From assembly GCF_020026915.1 (NCBI RefSeq), contig NZ_JAINUY010000007.1:1-64000 (forward strand): a stretch of DNA of 64,000 nucleotides. The letters run 5' to 3'. Made by a program: the position numbers and the translations under genes. Of the stretch, positions 18,945 through 27,374 are shown piece by piece; positions within the stretch are counted from its first letter, which is position 1; each line of letters begins with the position of its first letter. The stretch comes from Flavobacterium potami. Its GTDB lineage: Bacteria > Bacteroidota > Bacteroidia > Flavobacteriales > Flavobacteriaceae. A model generated the notes under the pieces. It saw only the letters and a program-made list of their open reading frames with translations, was not told the origin of the DNA and made no database searches.

Positions 18945-19320
18945 ACAACTTCTGCTAATTTGGGCAATTATTTGCTCTGGAATTATTGCCTATTTGTGTT
19001 TAACAGATTCTGGTAATTTACCAGCAGTTAATTTTCCGAGTTTAGATAAAATTGTTCATTTTTGTTTTCATTTTGGATTCACAATTTCTTGGATTTTGTT
19101 TTTCAAAAAGGAATTAAAAGGAAAAGAATCAGAAGATTTTAAAGCTTATTTAATAGCATTTATTTTTTCTGTTTTTTTTGGAATTACAATCGAAATTCTA
19201 CAAGGAGCTCTTACTGCAACGAGAGCTGCAGATGTTACAGATATTTTGGCTAATGCCCTTGGTGCGGTTATTGCTGTTTTTTCGGCAATCGCTTTTAAAA
19301 GGCAAATCGATAAAATATAA
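18937..19320 (+). CDS. VanZ-like family membrane protein
   Basis: This 127-residue protein has about four transmembrane helices and the VanZ-family pattern: D-K-I-V-H-F before a hydrophobic helix, then E-I-L-Q-G and R-A-A-D-V-T-D-I-L-A-N-A-L-G-A. The reaction carried out by the family is not established. The GTG start overlaps the end of gcvH by 8 bp and no later start keeps the first helix intact, so coupling to gcvH is likely. A strong terminator follows at once. Confidence 0.85.
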   Translation: MPKQLLLIWAIICSGIIAYLCLTDSGNLPAVNFPSLDKIVHFCFHFGFTISWILFFKKELKGKESEDFKAYLIAFIFSVFFGITIEILQGALTATRAADVTDILANALGAVIAVFSAIAFKRQIDKI

Positions 19321-19324
19321 TTAA

Positions 19325-19349
19325 AAGACCCACTTCGGTGGGTTTTTTT
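19325..19349 (+). terminator. Terminator of gcvH-vanZ
   Basis: A 6-bp G/C-rich stem (19328-19333 with 19338-19343), a TTCG tetraloop and a 7-T run. Confidence 0.93.
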
Positions 19350-19399
19350 CTACAAAAAAATCAAGTTTTTAAAAAGCTGTATTTTTTCAATATAAAATG

Positions 19400-19407
19400 T
19401 ACTTTTG
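19400..19407 (+). promoter_or_regulatory. deoC promoter -7 element (TACTTTTG)
   Basis: Perfect TAnnTTTG 27 bp before the ATG at 19435. It overlaps an upstream in-frame TTG at 19405, which therefore cannot be the start of a transcript from this promoter. Confidence 0.6.
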
Positions 19408-19434
19408 TGCTGGTTTTCTGCAACTTCTATCGTT

Positions 19435-20178
19435 ATGGATATAAAGCAATATTTAGATTCTACGTATTTAAAAACTGCCTCTCAAGCTGGTGTTTCAGAA
19501 GAGGACAATATTGTAATGGTTAGAAATACCATTAATGAAGCAATAGAGGAAGAATTTAAATTAGTTATGATTCGTCCAGAATATGTTTCGATGGCGAAGG
19601 AGATGATTGTAAAAGCCAATTCACTTTTATTAGTGGGCACCGTAATCGATTTTCCAGAAGGGAAGTCAAACCTGGAAGCTAAAATAAAAGAAGCAAATGA
19701 AGCAATTGCAAATGGAGCTGACGATTTAGATTTTGTTTGTAATTATGAAGCTTTTAAAAATGGGGAAATAGATTTAGTAAAACAAGAAATCTTAATCGGG
19801 ACCCAGATTGGTTTAGCTCATAATAAAACAGTAAAGTGGATTATTGAAGTCGCAGCTTTAACAGACAAAGAAATCATACAATTGTCTGCTTTGATAAAGA
19901 ATGTAGTGATATCTCATTTTGATGAAGAAGATTTTGCTTCTGTATTTGTAAAGTCATCAACTGGATTTTATAAAACAGAAAACGGACTTCCGAATGGAGC
20001 GACAATTCGAACTACAATTATTATGCTTGAAAATGCATCTCCACTACCAGTTAAGGCGGCGGGTGGTGTGCGTTCGTTTGAAGAAGCAGTAGAAATGATT
20101 GATCTAGGAGTGCAAAGGATTGGTACTTCAGCGGCAAAAATAATTTCAAACGGACAAATTTCCCCAAATCAATATTAA
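19435..20178 (+). CDS. deoC: Deoxyribose-phosphate aldolase
   Basis: This 247-residue class I aldolase splits 2-deoxyribose-5-phosphate into acetaldehyde and glyceraldehyde-3-phosphate in nucleoside breakdown. The Schiff-base lysine lies in F-V-K-S-S-T-G-F; D-D-L-D-F-V-C-N and K-A-A-G-G-V-R-S also match the family. A longer frame opens with TTG at 19405, but that lies within the promoter -7 element, so the ATG at 19435 is chosen. The next gene begins 17 bp downstream. Confidence 0.94.
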   Translation: MDIKQYLDSTYLKTASQAGVSEEDNIVMVRNTINEAIEEEFKLVMIRPEYVSMAKEMIVKANSLLLVGTVIDFPEGKSNLEAKIKEANEAIANGADDLDFVCNYEAFKNGEIDLVKQEILIGTQIGLAHNKTVKWIIEVAALTDKEIIQLSALIKNVVISHFDEEDFASVFVKSSTGFYKTENGLPNGATIRTTIIMLENASPLPVKAAGGVRSFEEAVEMIDLGVQRIGTSAAKIISNGQISPNQY

Positions 20179-20195
20179 ATAAATACCTGTTTTTA

Positions 20196-22319
20196 GTGAA
20201 TAAGCTTTTTCTATCCCTTGTTTTAATTTTTTCTTTTTTTACTGTTTCTGCACAGCAAAATGGCAGTACCTCAATCCAACCGGGATTTACTGCTGAAATG
20301 TTTCCTGTATTTCCAAATTGTGAAAATTTAGACGGTAAAAAATTAGAGAATTGTTTCTATAAAGAAGTTCAGGATTTTGTGTTTAACAATTTTCAAATTC
20401 CCGAAAACCTGAAACAGAACAATTATAAAGGAGAAGTAAAAGTACTTTTTGAAGTTGATGAAACAGGAGTATTTAAAATAATTTATGTTTCGGCAGCAAA
20501 TGATGAATTGTCTACTGAAGCAAAACGCGTTTTTGGAAAATTCCCAAAAATAAAACCGTCTACTTATAACGGAAAAGCAACTTATTCAAAATATACAATT
20601 TCTATTGATATTCCTCTGAAAAGCTCGGAACAACTTGCGGCTGAAGCTTTGGCGGCAGCAGAAATCTTGAAACCAATCGAGAAGCCAATGACAGAGCTGG
20701 ATAGTATTGTGTACAAAAAATACAATAATCCAGAATTCGAAAGTAATTTAAATATTCCATTTTCTCATAGTTATTACGCTCAGTTTGACGGTGCTATGAA
20801 TCAGGTTGGAAGCAACAATCATACAGCGTCTAAACCGTACACCTATGCTGAGGTTTCGAAGTATTATAATTTGAAAGCAGTAAATCAATCCTTGCAGAAA
20901 AATGTTTCAAGCTGGTTAGGAAGAAAATGGTGGAACGAGAATATGGTTCAGATTCAGGGAGAAGGATATTGGTTTTCTCTTAATCCTATTGTTGATTTGC
21001 AATTGGGTAAAGCTTCAGATATTGATGCTTCTTACACTTACGTGAATACTAGAGCACTTAATTTTAGAGGAGGTTTAGGAAAGCAAATTAATTTTACAAC
21101 TACATTTTTTGAGAGCCAGGGAAGATTTGCGGGCTATTTTAACGATTATGCAGAGTCAATTAAACCTTCTGGAGGAAATCCTGCGATAATTCCGGGAGTG
21201 GGTATCGCAAAAGAATTTAAAACTGATGGTTACGATTTTCCTTTAGCAGAAGCAAATATTACGTATACGCCAAGTAAAATTTTTGATTTACAATTGGGTT
21301 ACGGACGAAATTTTATTGGTGATGGTTATCGTTCTCTATTAGAGAGTGATGGAGCAAGTCCGTATCCGTATTTTAAAATTAATACCAAATTTTGGAAAAT
21401 AAAGTATACCAATACGTATATGTGGTTAAAAGATGTCCGTCCAGAAGTGACAGTAGATAGAACGTATGCAACAAAATTTATGGCAAATCACTACCTAAGT
21501 TGGAATGTTTCGAATAGAGTGAATTTCGGTTTCTTCGAATCTGTGGTTTGGACAGATACTAACAATAGAGGTTTTGATGTCAATTTCGTAAATCCAATTA
21601 TTTTTTACCGTGCGGTTGAATTTGGTTCTTCTTCTAAAAGTGGTAATGCCCTCTTAGGGATTACAGGAAAATACAAATGGAATAACAGTATTAATTTGTA
21701 TTCGCAATTTTTGATCGATGAATTTTCGGTTTCAGATGTTGGAGCAGGAAATCAAAGCTGGAAAAATAAATTCGGATTTCAGCTTGGAGCAAAATATTTC
21801 AATGCATTTAATGTAAAAGATTTATTGGTTCAGGTCGAATTCAATCGAGTACGTCCTTACGTATACTCGCATAGTGCAGTTATTACGAATTACGGACACA
21901 ACAATCAAAGTGTCGGACACCAATGGGGAGGTAACTTCAAAGAACTTATTTTAATTGGTCGTTATCACAAAGGACGTTTGTTTGGTGATGCCAAAATAAC
22001 AATGGGTACAAGAGGTTTGGATTTTGATACTGCAGAAGATTCATATAATTACGGAGGTAATATTTATAAAAGTTATGATGAAAACCGTCCGTATGATACT
22101 GGTGTGAAAATCGGGCAAGGAAACAAAACAAGTGTTTTTATTGCTGATGTTCAGGCGGGATATTTGATAAATCCGATGACGAATTTAAAGTTATTTGGAA
22201 GTCTTATTTATAGAAATTTTGATCCAACTCAAAACACAGCAACAACTTTCAAGCAAAGTACGACATGGTTTAGTATCGGTTTACGTTCTGATATTTTTAA
22301 CTGGTATTTTGATTACTAG
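20196..22319 (+). CDS. remB: RemB-like gliding/capsule-assembly outer-membrane protein with TonB-C-like N-terminus
   Basis: The 707-residue protein has a signal peptide (ending T-V-S-A-Q-Q), then a domain resembling the C-terminal domain of TonB (about 55-135, with G-E-V-K-V-L-F-E-V-D-E-T-G), then a long beta-barrel resembling Wzi capsule-assembly proteins (G-Y-G-R-N-F-I-G-D-G-Y-R-S-L-L about residue 365). I recall this architecture and its position shortly after sprA as that of RemB of F. johnsoniae, a gliding accessory protein. The symbol rests on that recollection and should be confirmed by search. The start is GTG at 20196. A soluble TonB-like domain joined to a barrel is unusual. Confidence 0.7.
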   Translation: MNKLFLSLVLIFSFFTVSAQQNGSTSIQPGFTAEMFPVFPNCENLDGKKLENCFYKEVQDFVFNNFQIPENLKQNNYKGEVKVLFEVDETGVFKIIYVSAANDELSTEAKRVFGKFPKIKPSTYNGKATYSKYTISIDIPLKSSEQLAAEALAAAEILKPIEKPMTELDSIVYKKYNNPEFESNLNIPFSHSYYAQFDGAMNQVGSNNHTASKPYTYAEVSKYYNLKAVNQSLQKNVSSWLGRKWWNENMVQIQGEGYWFSLNPIVDLQLGKASDIDASYTYVNTRALNFRGGLGKQINFTTTFFESQGRFAGYFNDYAESIKPSGGNPAIIPGVGIAKEFKTDGYDFPLAEANITYTPSKIFDLQLGYGRNFIGDGYRSLLESDGASPYPYFKINTKFWKIKYTNTYMWLKDVRPEVTVDRTYATKFMANHYLSWNVSNRVNFGFFESVVWTDTNNRGFDVNFVNPIIFYRAVEFGSSSKSGNALLGITGKYKWNNSINLYSQFLIDEFSVSDVGAGNQSWKNKFGFQLGAKYFNAFNVKDLLVQVEFNRVRPYVYSHSAVITNYGHNNQSVGHQWGGNFKELILIGRYHKGRLFGDAKITMGTRGLDFDTAEDSYNYGGNIYKSYDENRPYDTGVKIGQGNKTSVFIADVQAGYLINPMTNLKLFGSLIYRNFDPTQNTATTFKQSTTWFSIGLRSDIFNWYFDY

Positions 22320-22435
22320 GATTTTTAATAAGATTTTTCGAAATAATAGTGTTAAAGAATGCTGAGATCTTAGTTTGTAAAGGTTTTATTGAAAAAAATC
22401 TAATTTTATAGGCTTAAATTCTACAATCTAATTTG

Positions 22436-22443
22436 TACATTTG
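22436..22443 (+). promoter_or_regulatory. ctaB promoter -7 element (TACATTTG)
   Basis: Perfect TAnnTTTG that overlaps the first codons of the longest ctaB frame (TTG at 22433), which points to the later start at 22478. It probably drives ctaB and the following subunit III gene. Confidence 0.6.
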
Positions 22444-22477
22444 CACCACTAAAAAAAATACACAAATAATAACGGTA

Positions 22478-23380
22478 TTGAACGCTGCAAAAAATACATT
22501 ATCACTCAAATCAATATTTCTAGATTTTAAAGAGATTACTAAAGCCGGCTTGGCTATTAGTGTTTTGTTTTCTTCTATAGCTGGATATTTATTAGGTGTT
22601 GATTCTGAACATCCGTTTAGTTGGGGTGTTTTGGCAGTTTTAGCTGTTGGAGGATATTGTATGGTTGGAGCCTCAAATGCTTTTAATCAGGTAATAGAGA
22701 AGGATATTGATTCTTTGATGGATCGTACCAAAAATCGTCCGGTTCCTTCAGGGCGTATGTCTCCAAAAGTCGCTCTATTAGTAGCAAGTCTGCTTACGAT
22801 TGTAGGAGTTGCACTTCTTTATACAATAAATGCGAAGTCGGCAATGTTTGCTGCAATTTCAATATTTTTATACACAAGTGTCTACACACCTCTTAAAACA
22901 GTTACTTCATTGTCTGTTTTTGTTGGAGCATTTCCTGGAGCGATTCCGTTTATGTTAGGATGGGTTGCGGCAACAGGAGAATTTGGTATTGAAGCAGGTA
23001 CATTGTTTTTGATTCAGTTTTTTTGGCAATTTCCTCATTTTTGGGCTATCGGATGGTTTTTATATGAAGATTATGAAAAGGCAGGGATCTTTATGTTGCC
23101 AACCGGTAAAAAGGATAAAGGAACTGCGTTGCAGATAATCTTATATACAATTTGGTTGATAATTGCGTCGTTATTACCAGTATTAGGTTTTACAGGACAA
23201 TTGTTTATTTCGCCGATTGCAGCTGTTTTAGTGTTTCTGTTAGGGCTTTGGATGCTTTTTTATGCAGTCAAATTGTATCAACTGAGAACAGCAAAAGCAG
23301 CAAGAACATTAATGTTGGTTAGTGTTTCTTATATTTCGCTTTTACAAATTGTATTTATTGTAGATAAATTTTTAAGATAG
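22478..23380 (+). CDS. ctaB: Protoheme IX farnesyltransferase (heme O synthase)
   Basis: This 300-residue UbiA-family membrane protein adds farnesyl to heme b to make heme O for the cytochrome oxidase encoded downstream. The prenyl-diphosphate-binding motif N-A-F-N-Q-V-I-E-K-D-I-D and D-R-T-K-N-R-P-V-P-S-G-R are clear, and several membrane helices follow. The start is taken as TTG at 22478 (then N-A-A-K-N-T-L) because the 15 extra codons upstream contain the promoter element. No ATG is available before the first helix. The subunit III gene follows after 2 bp. Confidence 0.94.
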   Translation: MNAAKNTLSLKSIFLDFKEITKAGLAISVLFSSIAGYLLGVDSEHPFSWGVLAVLAVGGYCMVGASNAFNQVIEKDIDSLMDRTKNRPVPSGRMSPKVALLVASLLTIVGVALLYTINAKSAMFAAISIFLYTSVYTPLKTVTSLSVFVGAFPGAIPFMLGWVAATGEFGIEAGTLFLIQFFWQFPHFWAIGWFLYEDYEKAGIFMLPTGKKDKGTALQIILYTIWLIIASLLPVLGFTGQLFISPIAAVLVFLLGLWMLFYAVKLYQLRTAKAARTLMLVSVSYISLLQIVFIVDKFLR

Positions 23381-23382
23381 TT

Positions 23383-23970
23383 ATGGAAATGACATTAAAG
23401 ACAAATGGAGAACAAGAACAAAAATCAAAATCAGCAAAACTGATTCTGCTTTTTGCAATGGTTAGTATGACCATGATGTTCGCAGGGTTAACAAGTGCTT
23501 TTGTGGTAAGTAAATCAAGAGCAGACTGGTTGAAGGATTTTCAAATTCCGATTGCATTTTTTTACAGCACTGCAGTTATTATAGCATGTAGTGTAGCATT
23601 TTATCTTGCAAAAAAAGCAATACAAAAAAATAATAGAAGCGCAACTTCGGCGTATCTTTTAGCAACGTTGGTTTTAGGAATTCTGTTTGTTGCTTTACAA
23701 ATAACAGGTTTCGGTCAAATCATCGAAAGCGGTTATTATCCAACAGGACAAGGTAGCTCTATTACTACAACTTTTCTTTATGTTATTGCTTTAATGCACT
23801 TATTGCACGTTGCAGGAGGCTTAATTTCACTTTTAATTATAATTTATAATCATTTTAAACAAAAATACAATAACACTCAAACTCTTGGTATAGAACTAGG
23901 TGCGATGTATTGGCACTTTTTGGACTTATTATGGGTATTATTATTTTTATTTTTATATTTCTTTAAATAA
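23383..23970 (+). CDS. Heme-copper oxidase subunit III, short form
   Basis: This 195-residue protein has five membrane helices and subunit III features: G-L-T-S-A-F-V-V in the first helix, H-L-L-H-V-A-G-G, and the final Y-W-H-F-L-D-L-L-W-V. It lacks the two N-terminal helices of the seven-helix form. Subunit III stabilises the catalytic core of the cytochrome c oxidase. The start is 2 bp after ctaB, so the two are co-transcribed. The catalytic subunits I and II are not in this window. Confidence 0.9.
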   Translation: MEMTLKTNGEQEQKSKSAKLILLFAMVSMTMMFAGLTSAFVVSKSRADWLKDFQIPIAFFYSTAVIIACSVAFYLAKKAIQKNNRSATSAYLLATLVLGILFVALQITGFGQIIESGYYPTGQGSSITTTFLYVIALMHLLHVAGGLISLLIIIYNHFKQKYNNTQTLGIELGAMYWHFLDLLWVLLFLFLYFFK

Positions 23971-23980
23971 GAAAAAAACG

Positions 23981-23988
23981 TAAATTTG
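23981..23988 (+). promoter_or_regulatory. Promoter -7 element (TAAATTTG) before the second subunit III gene
   Basis: Perfect TAnnTTTG 25 bp before the start at 24013, in the 42-bp gap. It suggests an additional internal promoter for the downstream subunit genes. Confidence 0.5.
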
Positions 23989-24012
23989 GGAACTTTTTAA
24001 CGAATATCTTTT

Positions 24013-24999
24013 ATGGGAGCGACAGTTACTACTGCAAACAACGACGAAAAAACTTGGGGAGGCGGTCATGAGATCCAGCCATTAGGATCAAGTTATGGTA
24101 AAATGATGATGTGGTTTTTTATCGTATCAGATGCCTTAACATTCTCTGGATTTCTAGGAGCGTATGGTTTTTCTAGATTTAAATTTATTGAAACTTGGCC
24201 TTTGGCTGATGAAGTGTTTACTCACTTTCCATTTATGCATGGTGTTGCGGCTCCAATGTATTATGTAGCATTAATGACTTTTATTTTGATCTTTTCATCT
24301 GTAACAATGGTTTTGGCTGTTGATGCAGGTCACCAATTGAAAAAGACAAAAGTTGCAATTTATATGTTCTTAACTATTATTGGAGGTATAATTTTCGTTG
24401 GTTCTCAAGCTTGGGAATGGAAAAACTTCATTAAAGGGGAATACGGAGCAGTTGAAACTGTTGGAGGAAGTTTACTTCAATTCGTTGACAAAGACGGAAA
24501 AAGAGTTGCTTTAGCAGATTTTGCTGTTAAATTGCCAGAACAAAGAGAAGCTTTAACAAGAAGCCACTCAACTTGGTTTATGGAAGATGCACAATCTTTA
24601 CCATCATTTACAGTTGCTGAGGTTCAAGCTGGATTTAAAGCTCATCCAGAAATTTTAATCAGAACAGAAAAACTTACAGATAAAAAGAAAAAGACTGTTT
24701 TGTCAAGAGAAGAATCTGAAACTCGTTTAGCTAGCGCTAAATATGTAGTAGAGGGAGCTAACTTGATCAGAAACGAATACGGTAATAAATTATTTGCTGA
24801 TTTCTTTTTCTTTATTACTGGTTTCCACGGATTCCACGTATTGTCTGGTGTTATTATTAATATCATCATTTTCTTTAATGTATTATTAGGTACTTACGAG
24901 AAAAGAAGAAGCTACGAAATGGTAGAGAAAGTTGGTTTATACTGGCACTTCGTAGATTTAGTTTGGGTATTTGTATTTACAGTTTTCTACCTAGTTTAA
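24013..24999 (+). CDS. Heme-copper oxidase subunit III, long form with a soluble insert
   Basis: This 328-residue protein has the subunit III helices, including Q-A-W-E-W-K-N-F with the conserved Glu, G-F-H-G-F-H-V-L-S-G and the final Y-W-H-F-V-D-L-V-W-V-F. Between the W-E-W helix (about residue 135) and the F-F-F-F-I-T-G-F-H helix (about 260) lies a ~110-residue charged, non-membrane insert not found in standard subunit III. It follows the short subunit III, so two different subunit III proteins are encoded in a row. They may serve one oxidase or two. Confidence 0.9.
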   Translation: MGATVTTANNDEKTWGGGHEIQPLGSSYGKMMMWFFIVSDALTFSGFLGAYGFSRFKFIETWPLADEVFTHFPFMHGVAAPMYYVALMTFILIFSSVTMVLAVDAGHQLKKTKVAIYMFLTIIGGIIFVGSQAWEWKNFIKGEYGAVETVGGSLLQFVDKDGKRVALADFAVKLPEQREALTRSHSTWFMEDAQSLPSFTVAEVQAGFKAHPEILIRTEKLTDKKKKTVLSREESETRLASAKYVVEGANLIRNEYGNKLFADFFFFITGFHGFHVLSGVIINIIIFFNVLLGTYEKRRSYEMVEKVGLYWHFVDLVWVFVFTVFYLV

Positions 25000-25017
25000 T
25001 TTTAGAATTTAATTATT

Positions 25018-25368
25018 ATGTCACACGAGCACGTATCAAATACAAAAAGAATCTGGTTTGTTTTTGGATTACTTTCAGTAGTAACTACAGTAGAAGTTAT
25101 TTTAGGTATCTACAAACCTGCATCATTAGAATTTACTCATTTTTTCGGTTTGAATTTGTTAAATTGGATTTTCTATATCCTTACAATTTTCAAAGCATAT
25201 TATATTGTATGGGCATTTATGCACATGGAAGGTGAAAAAAGCGGACTAAGATGGTCTGTTGTATCATCAGTTGTCTTCCTTGTTTTATATTTATTGTTCA
25301 TTCTGTTAACAGAAGGACATTATATTTATGGGGTTTTTAAAGATTCTACTATTAAATGGAATTTTTAA
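25018..25368 (+). CDS. Cytochrome c oxidase subunit IV (bacterial) family protein
   Basis: The 116-residue protein has three membrane helices and the family's pattern: F-G-L-L-S-V-V-T-T-V-E-V-I-L-G near the start and Y-Y-I-V-W-A-F-M-H-M-E in the middle. It begins 18 bp after the long subunit III gene and is a small accessory subunit of the quinol/cytochrome c oxidase. A strong terminator follows. Confidence 0.88.
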   Translation: MSHEHVSNTKRIWFVFGLLSVVTTVEVILGIYKPASLEFTHFFGLNLLNWIFYILTIFKAYYIVWAFMHMEGEKSGLRWSVVSSVVFLVLYLLFILLTEGHYIYGVFKDSTIKWNF

Positions 25369-25387
25369 CATGATATTAATTCGAAAA

Positions 25388-25421
25388 GAGTCCCGATAAC
25401 ATCGGGATTTTTTTATTTTTG
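25388..25421 (+). terminator. Terminator of the oxidase subunit genes, abutting a new -7 element
   Basis: A 7-bp G/C-rich stem (25391-25397 with 25401-25407), a 3-nt loop and a run of seven T. The sequence TATTTTTG at 25414-25421, overlapping the T-run's end, matches TAnnTTTG and may start the next transcript. Confidence 0.85.
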
Positions 25422-25446
25422 TACCTCAATTATTTCCGTTTATATA

Positions 25447-26088
25447 ATGAAAAAAAATATAGTTCTATTTGTACTTTTTGTTCTGCCAATTGTAGCTTAT
25501 TTGTTTTTTGCTTCTGGTGTAAATAGTTTTACAACACTTCCTGTAATAACACCAAAAGTTGCTGATTTTGGAAATTGGAAATCATTAAACGGAAAGAAAA
25601 TTTCTCTCGATAAAAAGATTACGGTTCTTGGTTTTTCAGGTTCGAATATTTTAGAAAACAGAGGAAATTATTTTAATTTAAATGAAAAAATCTACAAACG
25701 TTATAATGGTTTTGAAGATCTTCAGTTTGTAGTTTTGTGTCCGCTTGGAACAGAAAAAGAAGCTCAAAAAATAGTTGATGCTTTATCTCCTTTTACTGAT
25801 GTAAAAAACTGGAATTTTGTATTTGCCTCCAATGAAGAAATTCAGAAGTTTTATGATCAACTTCATTTGAAAGAAAAATTAAATCAGAATCTTGGAACTT
25901 CAAACGTTTATATCATTGATAAAGAACGTAACCTGCGAGGAAGAAAAGATAAAAAAGAATATAAAGAAGGTTATGATACTTTTCATCCTTCAGAGTTAAG
26001 CAATGAAATGCTGGATGATTTTAAGATAATACTGTACGAGTACCGTGCAGCTTTAAAGAAAAATCATAATGCTACAAAACAACTTTAA
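25447..26088 (+). CDS. SCO-like thioredoxin-fold protein without the copper-binding cysteines
   Basis: This 213-residue protein has one N-terminal membrane anchor and a thioredoxin-like body. It aligns by eye with the SCO protein encoded next: K-N-W-N-F-V-F-A-S against S-N-W-N-F-L-T-G-D, and Y-I-I-D-K-E-R-N-L-R-G-R-K-D against A-L-I-D-K-D-G-N-I-R-C-R-K-D. Where SCO has C-P-S-I-C-P it has G-F-S-G-S-N-I, and the copper-ligand His is not evident. It is therefore probably a duplicated SCO-family member that cannot bind copper in the usual way. The SCO gene begins 11 bp later, so they are likely co-expressed. Function unknown, probably oxidase assembly. Confidence 0.7.
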   Translation: MKKNIVLFVLFVLPIVAYLFFASGVNSFTTLPVITPKVADFGNWKSLNGKKISLDKKITVLGFSGSNILENRGNYFNLNEKIYKRYNGFEDLQFVVLCPLGTEKEAQKIVDALSPFTDVKNWNFVFASNEEIQKFYDQLHLKEKLNQNLGTSNVYIIDKERNLRGRKDKKEYKEGYDTFHPSELSNEMLDDFKIILYEYRAALKKNHNATKQL

Positions 26089-26099
26089 AATCATTTATA

Positions 26100-26786
26100 A
26101 TGTTCAAAAATAAATCATATATCGGAATCTCCTTTATCATTTTGATTTTTGGGATTTACGCCGTTCCTAAAATTGTTGATCGTGTTAAAAATGGTGATGT
26201 AGTTAAAGGCAATCGTTTGGATAACGTAGGTGCAAAAACTTCAAAAGAAACAAAGCTTTTAACTATTGGTCCGGCTCCAAAATTTGAATTGACAAACCAG
26301 GATAATACCAAAATTTCTAATGAAACATACAAAGGAAAGGTATATGTTTTAGAATTTTTCTTTACAACCTGTCCTTCAATTTGTCCAAAAATGAACATGA
26401 GCATGCTGGAAATCGAAAAGACATTTTTTGGAAATCCTAATTTCGGAATCGTTTCTATAACAATTGATCCAAAACATGATACTCCACAGGTTTTAAAAGA
26501 CCATGCCAAATTATTGGGAGTGAAATCTTCAAACTGGAATTTTTTGACGGGAGACAGAGATGTAATTATGGATTTGTCTAACAAGGGATTTAATCTTTAT
26601 GCAGGTGTAAATGACAAAGTAAGTGGCGGATTCGAGCATTCGGGTTTGTTCGCTCTGATTGATAAAGATGGAAATATTCGTTGTAGAAAAGATGAATTCG
26701 GGAATCCGAATATTTACTACGATGGTTTGGATAAAAAAGGAGTACGCGATATTCAAGAGGATATCAAAATTTTATTAGCAGAATAA
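26100..26786 (+). CDS. SCO1/SenC family copper chaperone
   Basis: This 228-residue membrane-anchored protein delivers copper to, or reduces, the CuA site of cytochrome oxidase. An N-terminal helix is followed by a thioredoxin fold with the copper-binding motif C-P-S-I-C-P (about residues 94-99), S-I-T-I-D-P-K-H-D-T-P, and the third ligand His in F-E-H-S-G-L-F-A-L-I-D. All three ligands are present. The DUF420 gene starts 3 bp after its stop. Confidence 0.94.
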   Translation: MFKNKSYIGISFIILIFGIYAVPKIVDRVKNGDVVKGNRLDNVGAKTSKETKLLTIGPAPKFELTNQDNTKISNETYKGKVYVLEFFFTTCPSICPKMNMSMLEIEKTFFGNPNFGIVSITIDPKHDTPQVLKDHAKLLGVKSSNWNFLTGDRDVIMDLSNKGFNLYAGVNDKVSGGFEHSGLFALIDKDGNIRCRKDEFGNPNIYYDGLDKKGVRDIQEDIKILLAE

Positions 26787-26789
26787 GTG

Positions 26790-27374
26790 ATGGAAGATAA
26801 TTCTTTAGAAAAAAAATATAATAAATTAATTGTTGCAGTTTCAATTATAATTCCAGTTGTTGTTGCAATTTTATTCGGTGTAAAACTTAAAGATTTTGGT
26901 TTTAATGTGGAGCCATTATCATTTTTGCCGCCAATTTATGCTACCACAAACGGAATTACGGCTGTAGTTTTGGTTTGGGCAGTTTTGGCTATAAAAAACG
27001 GAAAACAAAAACTGCACGAAAGACTGATGACTTTTGCAATTGCTTTATCGGTTGCTTTTTTGGTAATGTACGTTGCTTATCACATGACGGCAGATTCTAC
27101 CAAATTTGGAGATTCAAATCATGACGGTACTTTAGATGCTATAGAAAGCACTAAAGTGGGATCTTTGCGATTGGTGTATTTTGTTATTTTGATAACGCAT
27201 ATCTTGCTTTCAATAGCAATTATTCCGCTTGTTTTGATTACTTACGTGAGAGCGTTAGCACAACGATTTGACAGACATAGAAAAATAGCAAAAATTACTT
27301 TTCCAATTTGGTTGTATGTTGCTGTGACCGGTGTAGTAGTATTTTTAATGATTTCGCCATATTATGCACACTAA
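26790..27374 (+). CDS. DUF420 family membrane protein
   Basis: The 194-residue protein has five predicted membrane helices with histidines placed as in the family: L-H-E-R-L-M-T-F-A, V-A-Y-H-M-T-A, I-T-H-I-L-L-S and R-F-D-R-H-R-K-I-A-K-I-T-F-P-I-W-L-Y-V. DUF420 proteins accompany cytochrome oxidase assembly genes (the CtaM group); their role is thought to be in oxidase maturation. A GTG at 26787 precedes the ATG at 26790, which I take as the start. It overlaps the next gene by 11 bp. Confidence 0.88.
   Translation: MEDNSLEKKYNKLIVAVSIIIPVVVAILFGVKLKDFGFNVEPLSFLPPIYATTNGITAVVLVWAVLAIKNGKQKLHERLMTFAIALSVAFLVMYVAYHMTADSTKFGDSNHDGTLDAIESTKVGSLRLVYFVILITHILLSIAIIPLVLITYVRALAQRFDRHRKIAKITFPIWLYVAVTGVVVFLMISPYYAH

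Noticed and set aside
19405..19434. Longer deoC start (TTG)
   Set aside because: It overlaps the TACTTTTG promoter element, and the family's N-terminus begins at the ATG at 19435.
24963..25235. Plus-strand 90-residue frame overlapping subunit IV
   Set aside because: Out of frame with the well-matched subunit IV and overlaps the end of subunit III.
26156..26584. Minus-strand frame of 142 residues inside the SCO gene
   Set aside because: The plus strand carries the intact copper-binding SCO protein; no support for the antisense product.
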